Source: Ramlibacter sp. PS4R-6
GTDB lineage: Bacteria > Pseudomonadota > Gammaproteobacteria > Burkholderiales > Burkholderiaceae_C
NCBI RefSeq assembly: GCF_037572775.1
Contig: NZ_JBBHKA010000001.1
Span: 3,100,001-3,164,000 of the forward strand
Length of the DNA stretch: 64,000 bases
Direction of reading: 5' to 3'
Both the position numbers and the translations under genes were made by a program. Below the pieces are notes generated by a model. The model did not search any database, was not told the origin of the DNA, and worked only from the letters and a program-made list of their open reading frames with translations. Below, in pieces: positions 1-10,894 of the stretch (position 1 is its first letter; the number at the start of each line of letters is the position of its first letter).

Positions 1-604
1 GCAGGTCGACGTCCAGGTCGCTCGCTTCCTTGCGGAAAGGGAAGTTCTTCTGGCCGTGCAAAGAGAGCGTGAAGACCGAGTCGTCGCCGCGGAACACGTG
101 CGCGGTGCCGTTGCCCTGGTGCACGTCGAGGTCGACGATCGCGACCTTCAGCGGCTTGCCCCTCGTGCGCAGGCGCTCGGCCTGCATGAGGCGCGCCGCG
201 ACCGCCGCATCGTTGAACACGCAGAAGCCGCCGCCCTTGTGGGCGTAGGCGTGGTGCGTGCCGCCCGCGATGTTGGCGGCAACGCCTTCCGCAAAGGCCG
301 CGCGGCAGGCCGAAATGGTCGCGCCCACCGAGCGCCGCGCCCGCTCGACCATCGCCTCGCTCCAAGGAAAGCCGATCTCGCGCATGACCTGGGCGTCGAC
401 CGAGCCGTCGCTGATCGCGCCTATGTAGGCGGGGGTGTGGACCAGGGCCAGTTCCCCGTCCGTGGCGGGCGGCGCCTGCCTGAGCTGGATCGCGCCGGGA
501 AGCTCATCCGCCAGGCGGTCGCGCAGCATCTGGTACTTGGCCATCGGGAAGCGGTGCCCCGGCGGCAGCGGCAGCACGAACTGCGTGGCGTAATGGACCT
601 GCAC
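1..604 (-). CDS. Histone deacetylase-family hydrolase (HDAC/AcuC-like), C-terminus cut by window edge
   Basis: This is the N-terminal part (about 201 residues) of a zinc-dependent deacetylase of the HDAC/acetylpolyamine amidohydrolase family. Visible family marks are the tandem-His motif GGTHHA, the glycine-rich GGGFCVFND segment, the metal-binding DLDVHQGNGT block and a following SLHGQKNFPFRK segment that resembles class IV-type enzymes. The reading frame was read directly from the sequence. A GTG at 604 is the most upstream reasonable start, because upstream codons give no family-like sequence. The gene is divergent from the phasin gene. Bacterial members deacetylate small acetylated substrates or proteins; the substrate cannot be told here. 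The rest of the gene lies before position 1. Confidence 0.85.
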   Translation of the reverse strand, partial: MQVHYATQFVLPLPPGHRFPMAKYQMLRDRLADELPGAIQLRQAPPATDGELALVHTPAYIGAISDGSVDAQVMREIGFPWSEAMVERARRSVGATISACRAAFAEGVAANIAGGTHHAYAHKGGGFCVFNDAAVAARLMQAERLRTRGKPLKVAIVDLDVHQGNGTAHVFRGDDSVFTLSLHGQKNFPFRKEASDLDVDL

Positions 605-662
605 GACAGGATTGTGGCGGGACCGGGGAAGAGCCGTTTTCTAGGGGTTCGGTCCTAATATG

Positions 663-732
663 TTGCAACGCAGCAAAAAGGACTTGCATTGGCGGAAAGG
701 CTCCCTAAAATACGACCCATGCTGCGCTGCAA
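663..732 (+). promoter_or_regulatory. Phasin promoter flanked by a TGC-rich inverted repeat
   Basis: A good sigma-70 promoter is visible: TTGCAT at 684-689 and TAAAAT at 706-711 with a 16-bp spacer. It is bracketed by a near-perfect inverted repeat, TTGCAACGCAGCA at 663-675 and TGCTGCGCTGCAA at 720-732 (12 of 13 positions pair). PhaR, the PHB-responsive repressor of phasin genes, is known to bind TGC-rich repeats near phasin promoters, so this pair is a plausible PhaR operator. The promoter elements are seen directly; the identity of the regulator is inferred. Confidence 0.6.
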
Positions 733-796
733 CAACAGCCGGGCCAACCGGGTTCAGGGCAGATGACGATCCACCACCCTCTTTGGAGAATTGAAC

Positions 797-1345
797 ATGC
801 TGACCGCTGAACAAGTCCTGGCCTCGCAAAAAGCCAACGTCGAAACCCTCTTCGGCCTGACCTCGAAGGCCTTCGAAGGCGTCGAGAAGCTCGTCGAGCT
901 GAACCTGACCGCCACCAAGGCCGCCCTGGCCGAAGCCGCCGGCACCACGCAAGCCGCCCTGGCCGTCAAGGACGCGCAAGAGCTGCTGGCCCTGCAAGCT
1001 TCGCTGTTCCAGCCCTTGGCCGAGAAGACCGCTGCCTACAGCCGTCACCTGTACGACATCTCGTCGGCCACGACCGCCGAATTCGCCAAGACGTTCGAGT
1101 CGCAAGCCGCCGACGCGCAGAAGAAGTTCATGGCCGTCGTCGACAACGCCGCCAAGAACGCCCCGGCCGGCAGCGAGACCGCCGTCGCCGTGTTCAAGAG
1201 CGCCGTTGCCGCCGGCAACAACGCCCTCGAGTCCGTGCAGAAGGCCGTCAAGCAAGCGTCCGAAGTGGCCGAAGCCAACTTCAACGCCGTCGCTTCGCAA
1301 GCCCTGAGCGCCACCAAGACCACGACGTCGTCCAAGAAGCGCTAA
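797..1345 (+). CDS. phaP: Phasin family protein (PHB granule-associated)
   Basis: The gene encodes a 182-residue alanine- and lysine-rich helical protein with the phasin pattern: an early [19 protein letters not shown] segment, repeated amphipathic helices without cysteine or signal peptide, and a Ser/Lys-rich tail. Phasins coat polyhydroxybutyrate granules and control their number and size. ATG at 797 is preferred because a GGAGA ribosome site sits 7 bases upstream; an in-frame TTG at 791 would leave the site too close. The gene has its own promoter and stands alone. The nearest clear terminator is about 160 bp downstream. Confidence 0.93.
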   Translation: MLTAEQVLASQKANVETLFGLTSKAFEGVEKLVELNLTATKAALAEAAGTTQAALAVKDAQELLALQASLFQPLAEKTAAYSRHLYDISSATTAEFAKTFESQAADAQKKFMAVVDNAAKNAPAGSETAVAVFKSAVAAGNNALESVQKAVKQASEVAEANFNAVASQALSATKTTTSSKKR

Positions 1346-1508
1346 GCGCTCGCGAATCGAAGAAACAGCTGGAGGGCCGCCCCTCGATTGAGGCGGCAAC
1401 TCTACAAAACACGGGGAACCCACCCGATACTCCCGTCATCGAACGGAAGTTCTTCTGGTTGTCTCCTCGGGTCCTTTCGACACCCTCAAGGGTTCAGGGA
1501 TCCTTCAT

Positions 1509-1537
1509 AGCCCGGTGCTTGCACCGGGCTTTTTTTG
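1509..1537 (+). terminator. Rho-independent terminator downstream of phaP
   Basis: A perfect 10-bp stem (AGCCCGGTGC / GCACCGGGCT) with a TT loop is followed directly by six T residues. It lies between phaP and the downstream SDR gene and most likely ends the phaP transcript after a 3' UTR of about 160 nt. Confidence 0.85.
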
Positions 1538-1562
1538 TTTCCGGCCCGCCCCGCTCCGCGAT

Positions 1563-1582
1563 AATTGACGTTTACGTCAATT
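1563..1582. promoter_or_regulatory. LiuR-like palindromic operator before the SDR gene
   Basis: Two perfect 9-bp arms, AATTGACGT and ACGTCAATT, are separated by TT and lie 22 bp before the ATG at 1605. The core TTGACGTnnACGTCAA resembles the published binding motif of LiuR, a MerR-type regulator of branched-chain amino acid and acyl-CoA catabolism genes in proteobacteria. A GATAAT hexamer at 1560-1565 overlaps the left arm and could be a -10 element. The palindrome is seen directly; LiuR as the binding protein is inferred. Confidence 0.6.
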
Positions 1583-1604
1583 CACCCCCCAGGAGAACAA
1601 TCCC

Positions 1605-2363
1605 ATGGACATCGCAGGCAAGGTCTTCATCGTGACCGGCGGCGCATCGGGCCTCGGCGAAGGCACCGCGCGCATGCTGGCCGCGCTCGGCGGCAAGGTC
1701 GTCATCGCCGACATGCAGGCCGACAAGGGCGAGGCGATCGCCAAGGAGATCGGCGGCGCGTTCGTCAAATGCGACGTGAGCAGCGAGGAAGACGGCAAGG
1801 CCGTGGTCGCGAAGGCCACCGCCACCGGCAAGCTGATGGGCCTGGTGAACTGCGCGGGCATCGCGCCGGCGGAGCGCACGGTCGGCAAGAACGGCCCGCA
1901 CAACTTCGAGACCTTCAAGCGCTGCATCACGGTGAACCTGATCGGCACCTTCAACATGACGCGCCTGGCCGCCGAGGCCATGGGCAAGAACGAGCCGGAG
2001 TCCACCGGCGAGCGCGGCTGCGTGATCAACACCGCTTCCGTCGCCGCCTACGACGGCCAGATCGGCCAGGCCGCGTACAGCGCTTCCAAGGGCGGCGTGG
2101 TCGGCATGACGCTGCCCATCGCGCGCGACCTGTCGCGCTCCGGCATTCGCGTGATGACCATCGCGCCCGGCATCTTCGGCACGCCGATGATGTTCGGCAT
2201 GCCGAAGGACGTGCAGGATGCGCTGGCCGCCGCCGTGCCCTTCCCTTCGCGCCTGGGCACGCCCGAGGACTACGCCAAGCTCGCGCGGCACATCTTCGAG
2301 AACGACATGCTCAACGGCGAGACGATCCGCCTGGACGGCGCGATCCGCCTCGCGCCGAAGTAA
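1605..2363 (+). CDS. SDR-family 3-hydroxyacyl-CoA dehydrogenase (type-2 HADH/HSD10-like)
   Basis: This 252-residue protein is a classical short-chain dehydrogenase with the NAD-binding TGGASGLG motif at 11-18, NCAG at 82-85, and the catalytic Ser145-Tyr158-Lys162. Overall sequence resembles the HSD10/type-2 3-hydroxyacyl-CoA dehydrogenases, which oxidise 3-hydroxyacyl-CoA or 3-hydroxy-2-methylbutyryl-CoA with NAD+ in fatty-acid or isoleucine breakdown. The start has an AGGAGA site 9 bases upstream. The LiuR-like palindrome before the gene fits an acyl-CoA catabolic role. It converges on yihY with no gap (TAA then TCA). Confidence 0.85.
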   Translation: MDIAGKVFIVTGGASGLGEGTARMLAALGGKVVIADMQADKGEAIAKEIGGAFVKCDVSSEEDGKAVVAKATATGKLMGLVNCAGIAPAERTVGKNGPHNFETFKRCITVNLIGTFNMTRLAAEAMGKNEPESTGERGCVINTASVAAYDGQIGQAAYSASKGGVVGMTLPIARDLSRSGIRVMTIAPGIFGTPMMFGMPKDVQDALAAAVPFPSRLGTPEDYAKLARHIFENDMLNGETIRLDGAIRLAPK

Positions 2364-3263
2364 TCAGGACTGGGTTTCCCGGAAGGGGTTCGGAACGTCG
2401 GGCGGCTCCGGCAGCCCGATGCGCTCGTACTCCGAGATCACCTGCGCGCCCAGCAGCAGCAGCGTCGCGCCGATCTCCAGGCTGAAGAGCACGATGATGG
2501 ACGTGGTGAGCGAGCCGTACACCACGCTCACCTTCGACAGCGTGCTGAAGTACCACGCGAGGATGTGGCGGGTGATTTCCCACAGCACCGCGGCCGTCGC
2601 GCCGCCGATCAGCGCATGCCGCCACGGCAGGCGTCCCACCGGCATCGCGATGTACACGGAACTCACGACGAGAATCTCGCCCGCGAGCCCCAGCAAGTAC
2701 AGCAGGGCGCCGGAGACGCCCTTGAGCCCCCACTCGTGGCCGAGGATCACGATGCTGTCCTGCCCGATGGCCTGCAGGCTGTTCGATGCGAGGGTCACGA
2801 CAAGCACGCCGACGCCCAGGCACAGGATGTAGACGTACGGCAGCACCGCCGAGACGATGTAGCGCCGCTTCTTCACCTGGATGCGGTGCAGGAAGATCAC
2901 GGAGAACGCGTTCTCGAGCACCGTGAATGCGAGCGAGCTGAAGAAGAGCATGGTCACCAGCAGCACCCAGCCGACCACGTTGCTGTTCGTGAGGAAGTCG
3001 TGCAGCTCGCCGATCACCGTGCGCGACTGGCCCGGCACCAGCCATTCGAGGTAGCGGCCCAGCGTCGAGAGCAGCAGCGCCTGGTCGACGAAGTACGACA
3101 GCGCCATCACGAGCAGGATCAGGAGTGGCACGATCGAAAGCAGCGCGTAGTACGCCACCGCCCCCGCCAGCAACAGGCCCTGGTTTTTCTTGAACTGCTT
3201 GAGGACGGTCCAGGTGAACGAACCCGGACTCTTCAGGACGTGGGCAATGCGCGGGCTGAGCAT
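2364..3263 (-). CDS. yihY: YihY/UPF0761 family inner-membrane protein
   Basis: The gene encodes a 299-residue polytopic membrane protein with about six hydrophobic segments. It shows family hallmarks, including the early GAVAYYALLSIVPLL segment and the later GxxxAAVLWEITR segment. The family was once annotated as ribonuclease BN and is now usually called YihY/virulence factor BrkB; its molecular function is not settled. Length is close to the E. coli protein. It is divergent from dnaG with only 22 bp between start codons, so the promoters must overlap the coding regions. Confidence 0.88.
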   Translation of the reverse strand: MLSPRIAHVLKSPGSFTWTVLKQFKKNQGLLLAGAVAYYALLSIVPLLILLVMALSYFVDQALLLSTLGRYLEWLVPGQSRTVIGELHDFLTNSNVVGWVLLVTMLFFSSLAFTVLENAFSVIFLHRIQVKKRRYIVSAVLPYVYILCLGVGVLVVTLASNSLQAIGQDSIVILGHEWGLKGVSGALLYLLGLAGEILVVSSVYIAMPVGRLPWRHALIGGATAAVLWEITRHILAWYFSTLSKVSVVYGSLTTSIIVLFSLEIGATLLLLGAQVISEYERIGLPEPPDVPNPFRETQS

Positions 3264-3285
3264 GGGTCAGTAAGATACGCCAACG

Positions 3286-5052
3286 ATGGCGATTCCACAG
3301 GCATTCATCCAGGAACTGCTGGCGCGGGCCGACGTCGTCGAGGTGGTCGGGCGCTTCGTCCAGCTCAAGAAGAGCGGCGCGAACTTCGTCGGCCTGTGCC
3401 CCTTCCATGCCGAGAAGTCGCCGTCGTTCAACGTCAGCCCCTCGAAGCAGTTCTACCACTGCTTCGGCTGCGGCAAGAGCGGCGACGCCATCCGGTTCCT
3501 GATGGAACACGCCGGCATGAACTTCGTGGAGGCGACGAAGGAGCTCGCGGGCGAGTACGGGCTCGAGGTGCCGGAAGACGAGACGAGCCCGGCCGACCGT
3601 GAAGCGGCGGCGAAACGCCGAGAGAAGCAGGCCACGCTGAGCGACGTGCTCGAAAAGGCCGGCGAGGCGTACCGCAAGCACCTGAAGAATTCGCCGCGCG
3701 CCATCGACTACCTCAAGGGCCGCGGCCTCACCGGCGAAATCGCGAAACGCTTCGGGCTGGGCTACGCGCCCGAAGGCTGGCGCACGCTGGCCGGCGTCTT
3801 CCCCGACTACGCCGACCCGCTCCTCGAGGAGAGCGGCCTCGTCATCGCGAACGCCGAGGAAGACAAGCGCTACGACCGCTTCCGCGACCGCGTGATGTTC
3901 CCCATCCGCAACGTCAAGGGCGAGTGCATCGGCTTCGGCGGGCGCGTGCTGGGCGACGAGAAGCCCAAGTACCTGAATTCGCCCGAGACGCCGGTGTTCT
4001 CCAAGGGGCGCGAGCTCTACGGCCTGTTCGAAGCGCGCGCGGAGTTGCGCGAACACGGCTTCGTGCTGGTGACCGAGGGCTACATGGACGTCGTGGCGCT
4101 GGCTCAATTGGGTTTTCCCAACGCGGTCGCGACGCTGGGCACGGCATGCACGCCGGACCATGTGCACAAGCTCTTCCGCTTCACCGACTCGGTCGTCTTC
4201 AGCTTCGACGGCGACGAGGCGGGCCGCCGCGCCGCGCGCAAGGCGCTCGACGTGGCACTCCCCTTCGCTTCCGACGTGCGCAGCGTCAAGTTCCTCTTCC
4301 TCCCCGCCGAGCACGACCCCGACAGCTACATCCGCGAGCACGGCCAGGACGCGTTCTCGCGCTATATCGGCGAAGCCACGCCGCTCAGCCGCTTCCTGAT
4401 CGAAGCCGCGCGCGAAGGCTGCGACCTGTCGACGGCGGAAGGCCGCGCCCACATGGCCGCGAACGCGAAGCCGCTCTTCAACGCCCTGCCCGACGGCGCG
4501 CTCAAGCGCCAGCTGCTGCCGGAGATCGCGCAGCTCGTCCAGCTCGATGCGCGCGAGCTGGCGTCGCTGTGGGGCACGCGCCCGCCGGCGCCGTCGCGCC
4601 GCGACCCGGTGCAACCGCAGCGCCGCCCTGGCCGCACGCTGCCCCCGGGGCGCGCCGACCGTGCGCTGCAGATCGCCTTCATGAACCCCGGCGCGTGGGC
4701 CTCGCTGAGCAACGACGACCACCACATCCTGTGCGACCTGGGCGAGCCGCATGGCCCCCTGTTCGCCTGGCTCGACGCCCACATCCACGAGCACGGCCCC
4801 GAGCCCTGGGAAGCCCTCCGGGAAGCCGTGGCCGCCCACGAGGCCGCCCCCTACCTCCTGGACCAGGCGGCGCGGGTGCTGCCCGACATCGAGCACGACC
4901 TCGATGAGCTTCGCGGCATCCTGCAGAGGGAGCGGGAAAGGCTGATGGACGAAGAGCGCCGGGAGCTGTCGGCCCGGGCGGCGACCGACCCGGCGGCCTA
5001 CGAGCGCCTCAAGCTGTTGTGGAACGAGCAAAAGCGGCCCCCCAACCCTTGA
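3286..5052 (+). CDS. dnaG: DNA primase
   Basis: This 588-residue protein is the replicative primase that makes RNA primers for DnaB-driven replication. The N-terminal CHC2 zinc finger is complete (Cys38, His41, Cys59, Cys62). The TOPRIM core follows, with the EGYMD metal-binding motif and the FSFDGDEAGRRAA segment. The C-terminal about 130 residues form the helicase-interaction region. Size is close to the E. coli enzyme (581). It sits just before rpoD, as in the macromolecular-synthesis arrangement of many proteobacteria; no rpsU is seen upstream here. Confidence 0.97.
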   Translation: MAIPQAFIQELLARADVVEVVGRFVQLKKSGANFVGLCPFHAEKSPSFNVSPSKQFYHCFGCGKSGDAIRFLMEHAGMNFVEATKELAGEYGLEVPEDETSPADREAAAKRREKQATLSDVLEKAGEAYRKHLKNSPRAIDYLKGRGLTGEIAKRFGLGYAPEGWRTLAGVFPDYADPLLEESGLVIANAEEDKRYDRFRDRVMFPIRNVKGECIGFGGRVLGDEKPKYLNSPETPVFSKGRELYGLFEARAELREHGFVLVTEGYMDVVALAQLGFPNAVATLGTACTPDHVHKLFRFTDSVVFSFDGDEAGRRAARKALDVALPFASDVRSVKFLFLPAEHDPDSYIREHGQDAFSRYIGEATPLSRFLIEAAREGCDLSTAEGRAHMAANAKPLFNALPDGALKRQLLPEIAQLVQLDARELASLWGTRPPAPSRRDPVQPQRRPGRTLPPGRADRALQIAFMNPGAWASLSNDDHHILCDLGEPHGPLFAWLDAHIHEHGPEPWEALREAVAAHEAAPYLLDQAARVLPDIEHDLDELRGILQRERERLMDEERRELSARAATDPAAYERLKLLWNEQKRPPNP

Positions 5053-5288
5053 ATTTGCCGGCAATCGATATAATGTAGGGTTTGCTAGCGGCAAGAGCGA
5101 CAGCAGCACCTCCGGGCCCGGCCGACCGATGCCATCGAGCACGACAGCGCCACCTCACCGCAAGGACTGCACACCAAATGTTCGCCCAACCATCTTGCCC
5201 CTGACGGCTTCGCCGTCGCCGCCCGCGCCGGGTAGTCCGTGGCGCACTTTGTTCGTTTGAGCCCTCCCAGGTACCGAGGTATTTCGTC
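5053..5288 (+). promoter_or_regulatory. dnaG-rpoD intergenic region with promoter-like elements and 5' UTR hairpin
   Basis: The 236-bp gap starts with a perfect palindrome TTGCCGGCAA (5055-5064), followed at once by a consensus TATAAT (5069-5074). No -35 hexamer with ideal spacing is evident, so the promoter call rests on the -10 element. Further down, a GACGGC-TTC-GCCGTC hairpin (5203-5217) lies in what would be a long rpoD leader. A GAGG site sits about 9 bases before the rpoD start. The palindrome may be a regulator site; this is inference. Confidence 0.45.
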
Positions 5289-7652
<2,364 letters not shown>

Positions 7653-7673
7653 CGTTCAACCTGCTCTACAACA

Positions 7674-7701
7674 AGCGCCCCACCCCGGGGCGCTTTTTTT
7701 T
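7674..7701 (+). terminator. Rho-independent terminator of rpoD
   Basis: A perfect 8-bp stem, AGCGCCCC / GGGGCGCT with a 5-nt loop, is followed by a run of Ts to 7701. It lies 21 bp after the rpoD stop codon. Confidence 0.92.
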
Positions 7702-7791
7702 GCCCACGGGTTTTTCCTTGCCGGCCTCCCAAACCGCTTTGGTACGATGATTGGACGCTGACGCCAGCGTGTACAACGATAGGAGACATTC

Positions 7792-8796
7792 ATGGTGGAT
7801 TCCAAGCTGCGGCCCACTCGTCGCCGCGTCCTCACTGCGGCAGGCGCTCTCGGCGCGGCGGCAGTCGTCCCGGGCCTTTCGCTGGCGCAAGCCGCCTGGC
7901 CCAACCGGCCTGTCACCGTCATCTGCCCCTGGGGCGCGGGCGGCGGCACCGACGCCACGGTGCGAATCATCTCCAGCCTGCTCGAGAAGGACCTCGGCCA
8001 GCCCTTCAATGTGGTGAACCGCACGGGCGGTTCGGGCGTCGTCGGCCACTCGGCCATTGCGACGGCGCCGCCGGATGGGTACACGCTCGGCATGCTCACG
8101 GTCGAGATCGCCATGATGCATTGGCAAAAGCTCACCGACCTCACGCCCGCCAGCTACACGGCGCTGGCGTTGATGAACGAAGACCCGCCCGGCCTCACCG
8201 TCGCGGCCAACGCTCCGTACCAGAACGTCAAGCAGCTGGCCGACGCGATCAAGGCATCGCCCGCGGGCAAGTTCAAGGCGTCCGGAACCGGCCAGGGTGG
8301 CATCTGGCACCTCGCGCTGGGGAGCTGGCTGCAATCCCTGGGGCTCAAGCCGAACCACGTCGCATGGGTTCCTTCGAACGGCGCGGCTCCCGCCATGCAG
8401 GACCTGGCGGCGGGCGGCCTCGACATCGTGTCGTGCTCGCTTCCGGAATCGCGCGCGCTGGTCGAAGCCGGCAAGGCGAAGTCGCTGGCCATCATGGCGA
8501 GCGAACGCAACCCGGCTTTCCCGACCGTGCCGACGCTCAAGGAAGGCATGGGCGCGGACTTCGCGGCTGTCGGCGCGTGGCGCGGCATCGCGGGCCCGAA
8601 GGGCTTGCCCGCCGACGTCAGTGCCAAGCTCGTGGCGTCGCTGAAGAAGGTCAACGATTCCAAGGAATTCCGCGACTTCATGGCCAACCGCGGCTTCGGC
8701 GTGAAGTGGGCCGACGCGGGCGGCTTTGCCAGCTTCATGGCGAATTCCGATGCGGCCATGGGCGTGGCGATGAAGGCCGCCGGCCTAGTGACCTGA
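7792..8796 (+). CDS. tctC: Tripartite tricarboxylate transporter substrate-binding protein (TctC/Bug)
   Basis: The gene encodes a 334-residue periplasmic receptor of the Bug family. It has a twin-arginine-like leader (TRRRVLTAAG) ending near an AQA site, then the family signatures WPNRPVTVICPWGAGGGTD and APPDGYTLG. Bug proteins bind carboxylates and hand them to the TctAB membrane complex. It is the first gene of a tctCBA operon, with an AGGAGA ribosome site. A 6-bp inverted repeat (7755-7770) lies upstream and could be an operator. The ligand is unknown; family ligands include citrate, dicarboxylates and aromatic acids. Confidence 0.9.
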   Translation: MVDSKLRPTRRRVLTAAGALGAAAVVPGLSLAQAAWPNRPVTVICPWGAGGGTDATVRIISSLLEKDLGQPFNVVNRTGGSGVVGHSAIATAPPDGYTLGMLTVEIAMMHWQKLTDLTPASYTALALMNEDPPGLTVAANAPYQNVKQLADAIKASPAGKFKASGTGQGGIWHLALGSWLQSLGLKPNHVAWVPSNGAAPAMQDLAAGGLDIVSCSLPESRALVEAGKAKSLAIMASERNPAFPTVPTLKEGMGADFAAVGAWRGIAGPKGLPADVSAKLVASLKKVNDSKEFRDFMANRGFGVKWADAGGFASFMANSDAAMGVAMKAAGLVT

Positions 8797-8803
8797 CGCG
8801 CCG

Positions 8804-9325
8804 GTGAAAGTTTCCGACCGGGTCACCGGTGCGATGCTGGTGGGCCTGGGAGTGGCCTCGTACTGGGGCGGCTCCCTGCTGCCCCCGGTGCCCGGCCAGC
8901 AGGTCGGGCCCAACGTCTTCCCGATGGTGATCGGCGCCGCGCTCATCGCGTGCGGGGTGCTGATCATTCTCGGCATCGGGCGCACGTTCGAGGAGGAAGA
9001 AAGGATCGTCACTTCGGCCACGGGCGAGGTGGCCGACGAAGAAGCGCTGGAGCGTGCGCAAGGCCGCCTGGCCACCTTCGTGCGCGGCGGCTGGAAGGTG
9101 CTGGTCCCGCCAGCTGCGCTCTTCTTCTATTACTTCGCATCGGAGAAGCTGGGCTTCTGGCTGACTGCGTTCGCGCTGATTTTCGTGCTGGCCTGGAGCC
9201 AGGGCGCGAAGCTCAAGCATGCCATCGCGCTCGCCATCGTCGCGCCGGCGCTCGTGCACCTCGTGTTCTACAAGCTGTTGCGAGTCCCGCTCCCGCAAGG
9301 GCTGCTGAGATTTCCCTGGGTCTGA
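8804..9325 (+). CDS. tctB: Tripartite tricarboxylate transporter small membrane subunit TctB
   Basis: The 173-residue protein has the TctB layout of four hydrophobic segments: residues about 7-22, 38-55, 100-115 and 120-150, with a charged linker in the middle. TctB is the small membrane subunit paired with the large permease TctA. It starts with GTG 7 bp after tctC and its stop overlaps the tctA start by one base, so translation is probably coupled. Confidence 0.88.
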   Translation: MKVSDRVTGAMLVGLGVASYWGGSLLPPVPGQQVGPNVFPMVIGAALIACGVLIILGIGRTFEEEERIVTSATGEVADEEALERAQGRLATFVRGGWKVLVPPAALFFYYFASEKLGFWLTAFALIFVLAWSQGAKLKHAIALAIVAPALVHLVFYKLLRVPLPQGLLRFPWV

Positions 9326-10809
9326 TGAACAACCTCCTCCAGGGCTTCTACATGGTCATGCAGACGGACGTGCTGCTGACGATTCTGTGCGCATCCATCT
9401 ACGGCCTCATCGTGGGCGCATTGCCGGGCCTTTCGGCCACGATGGCCACCGCGCTGCTCGTGCCGGTGACGTTCTACATGTCGCCGATCGCGGCGGTGTC
9501 CGCGATCATCGCGGCGTCCGCCATGGCCATCTTCTCCGGGGACATCCCGGGTTGCCTCCTGCGCATCCCGGGGACGCCCGCATCGGCCGCGTACACCGAC
9601 GAAGCCTTCGCGATGACGATGAAAGGCCAGCCGGAATTGGCGCTGGGCATCTGCCTGTGGTTTTCCGCGATCGGCGGCATCATCGGCACGATCTCGCTCA
9701 TCGCGATGGCGCCGGCACTGGCCGAGATGGCCTTCCAGTTCTCGACCTTCGAGTACTTCTGGCTCGCCCTCCTGGGCCTGATGTGCGCGACGATGGTCGC
9801 GCGCTCCTCCCCGATCAAGGCCATCGCCGCGATGTTCCTGGGCCTGCTGATCACCTGCGTCGGCATCGAGAACCCCGCGGGCACGGCCCGCTTCACGTTC
9901 GGCATCTCGGACCTGCTCGGCGGCATCGAGATCATCCCGGTGCTCGTCGGTGTGTTCGCGGTGTCGGAAGTGATGCGTGCCTACAAGGCGCAGGACGTGC
10001 CCGTGCTGCCGCCGCGCAAGTTCGGCAGCATCCTCGCGGGGCAATGGGAACTGACCAAGTCGCACCCCAAGCAGCAGATCCGCGGGAACATCGTCGGCAT
10101 CATCATCGGCGTGCTGCCGGGCGCGGGCGCCGACATGGCTGCGTGGATCAGCTATGCGATGTCCAAGCGCTTCTCGAAGACGCCGGAGAAGTTCGGCACG
10201 GGCCACCCCGAAGGCCTGATCGAAGCCGGCGCCAGCAACAACGCGAGCCTTGCATCGGGATGGGTGCCGTCGCTGCTGTTCGGCATCCCGGGCGACACGA
10301 TCACGGCCATCGCCATCGGCGTGCTCTACATGAAGGGCCTGAACCCGGGGCCGACGCTCTTCACGGAAAAGGCGTCGAGCATGTACGCCCTCTACATCGT
10401 GTTCATGCTGTCCAACATCATCATGATCCCGCTGGGCATCATGATGATCCGCTCCGCGCGCTACGTGCTGTACGTGCCGCGCTCGCTGATCATGCCGGTG
10501 ATCATCCTGCTGTGCGCCGTCGGCTCCTTCGCCACGGGCAACAACCTCGCGCTGGTGTTCACCGTCGCGAGCTTCGGCCTGGTGGGCTACTTCATGGACC
10601 GCAACGGCTACCCGGTGGCGGCCCTCGTCCTCGGGGCCGTGATGGGCACGATGGTCGAGCAGAACTTCGTCACGTCGCTGATCAAGTCCGACGGCAGCCT
10701 GATCCCCTTCTTCAACCGGCCCGTCGCCGCGGTGCTGGCCTTCCTCACGTTCGCCGCGGTGCTGTGGCCGCTGGCGGTGTGGCTGCGCAGGCCGCGCACG
10801 GCCGGCTAG
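9325..10809 (+). CDS. tctA: Tripartite tricarboxylate transporter large permease TctA
   Basis: This 494-residue multi-pass membrane protein is the large subunit of the tripartite tricarboxylate transporter. Family signatures visible are GLIVGALPGLSATMATALL near the N-terminus, GDIPGCLLRIPGTPASAAY, and the repeat-related GVLPGAGADMAAWISY and LLFGIPGDTITAIAIG segments. About a dozen hydrophobic helices are evident. ATG overlaps the tctB stop (TGATG). With the upstream receptor it forms a complete secondary uptake system for an organic acid. Confidence 0.95.
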   Translation: MNNLLQGFYMVMQTDVLLTILCASIYGLIVGALPGLSATMATALLVPVTFYMSPIAAVSAIIAASAMAIFSGDIPGCLLRIPGTPASAAYTDEAFAMTMKGQPELALGICLWFSAIGGIIGTISLIAMAPALAEMAFQFSTFEYFWLALLGLMCATMVARSSPIKAIAAMFLGLLITCVGIENPAGTARFTFGISDLLGGIEIIPVLVGVFAVSEVMRAYKAQDVPVLPPRKFGSILAGQWELTKSHPKQQIRGNIVGIIIGVLPGAGADMAAWISYAMSKRFSKTPEKFGTGHPEGLIEAGASNNASLASGWVPSLLFGIPGDTITAIAIGVLYMKGLNPGPTLFTEKASSMYALYIVFMLSNIIMIPLGIMMIRSARYVLYVPRSLIMPVIILLCAVGSFATGNNLALVFTVASFGLVGYFMDRNGYPVAALVLGAVMGTMVEQNFVTSLIKSDGSLIPFFNRPVAAVLAFLTFAAVLWPLAVWLRRPRTAG

Positions 10810-10842
10810 CTGTCGGTAAAAGCTGTCAGCAATCCGCAAAAA

Positions 10843-10860
10843 AAGGCCCTCCGGGGCCTT
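10843..10860. terminator. Possible (bidirectional) terminator hairpin after tctA
   Basis: AAGGCCC-TCCG-GGGCCTT is a perfect 7-bp stem, preceded by a run of As and followed by a short interrupted T stretch. The T run is better on the minus strand. It is the only hairpin between tctA and the next plus-strand gene and may end the tct transcript. Confidence 0.5.
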
Positions 10861-10894
10861 CGCCTTTTGCCTATATTCAAGGCGGAGCCCTGCC

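Noticed and set aside
2311..5142. 943-residue open frame on the minus strand across yihY and dnaG
   Set aside because: It overlaps two well-supported genes in other frames and shows no recognisable domain; antisense shadow.
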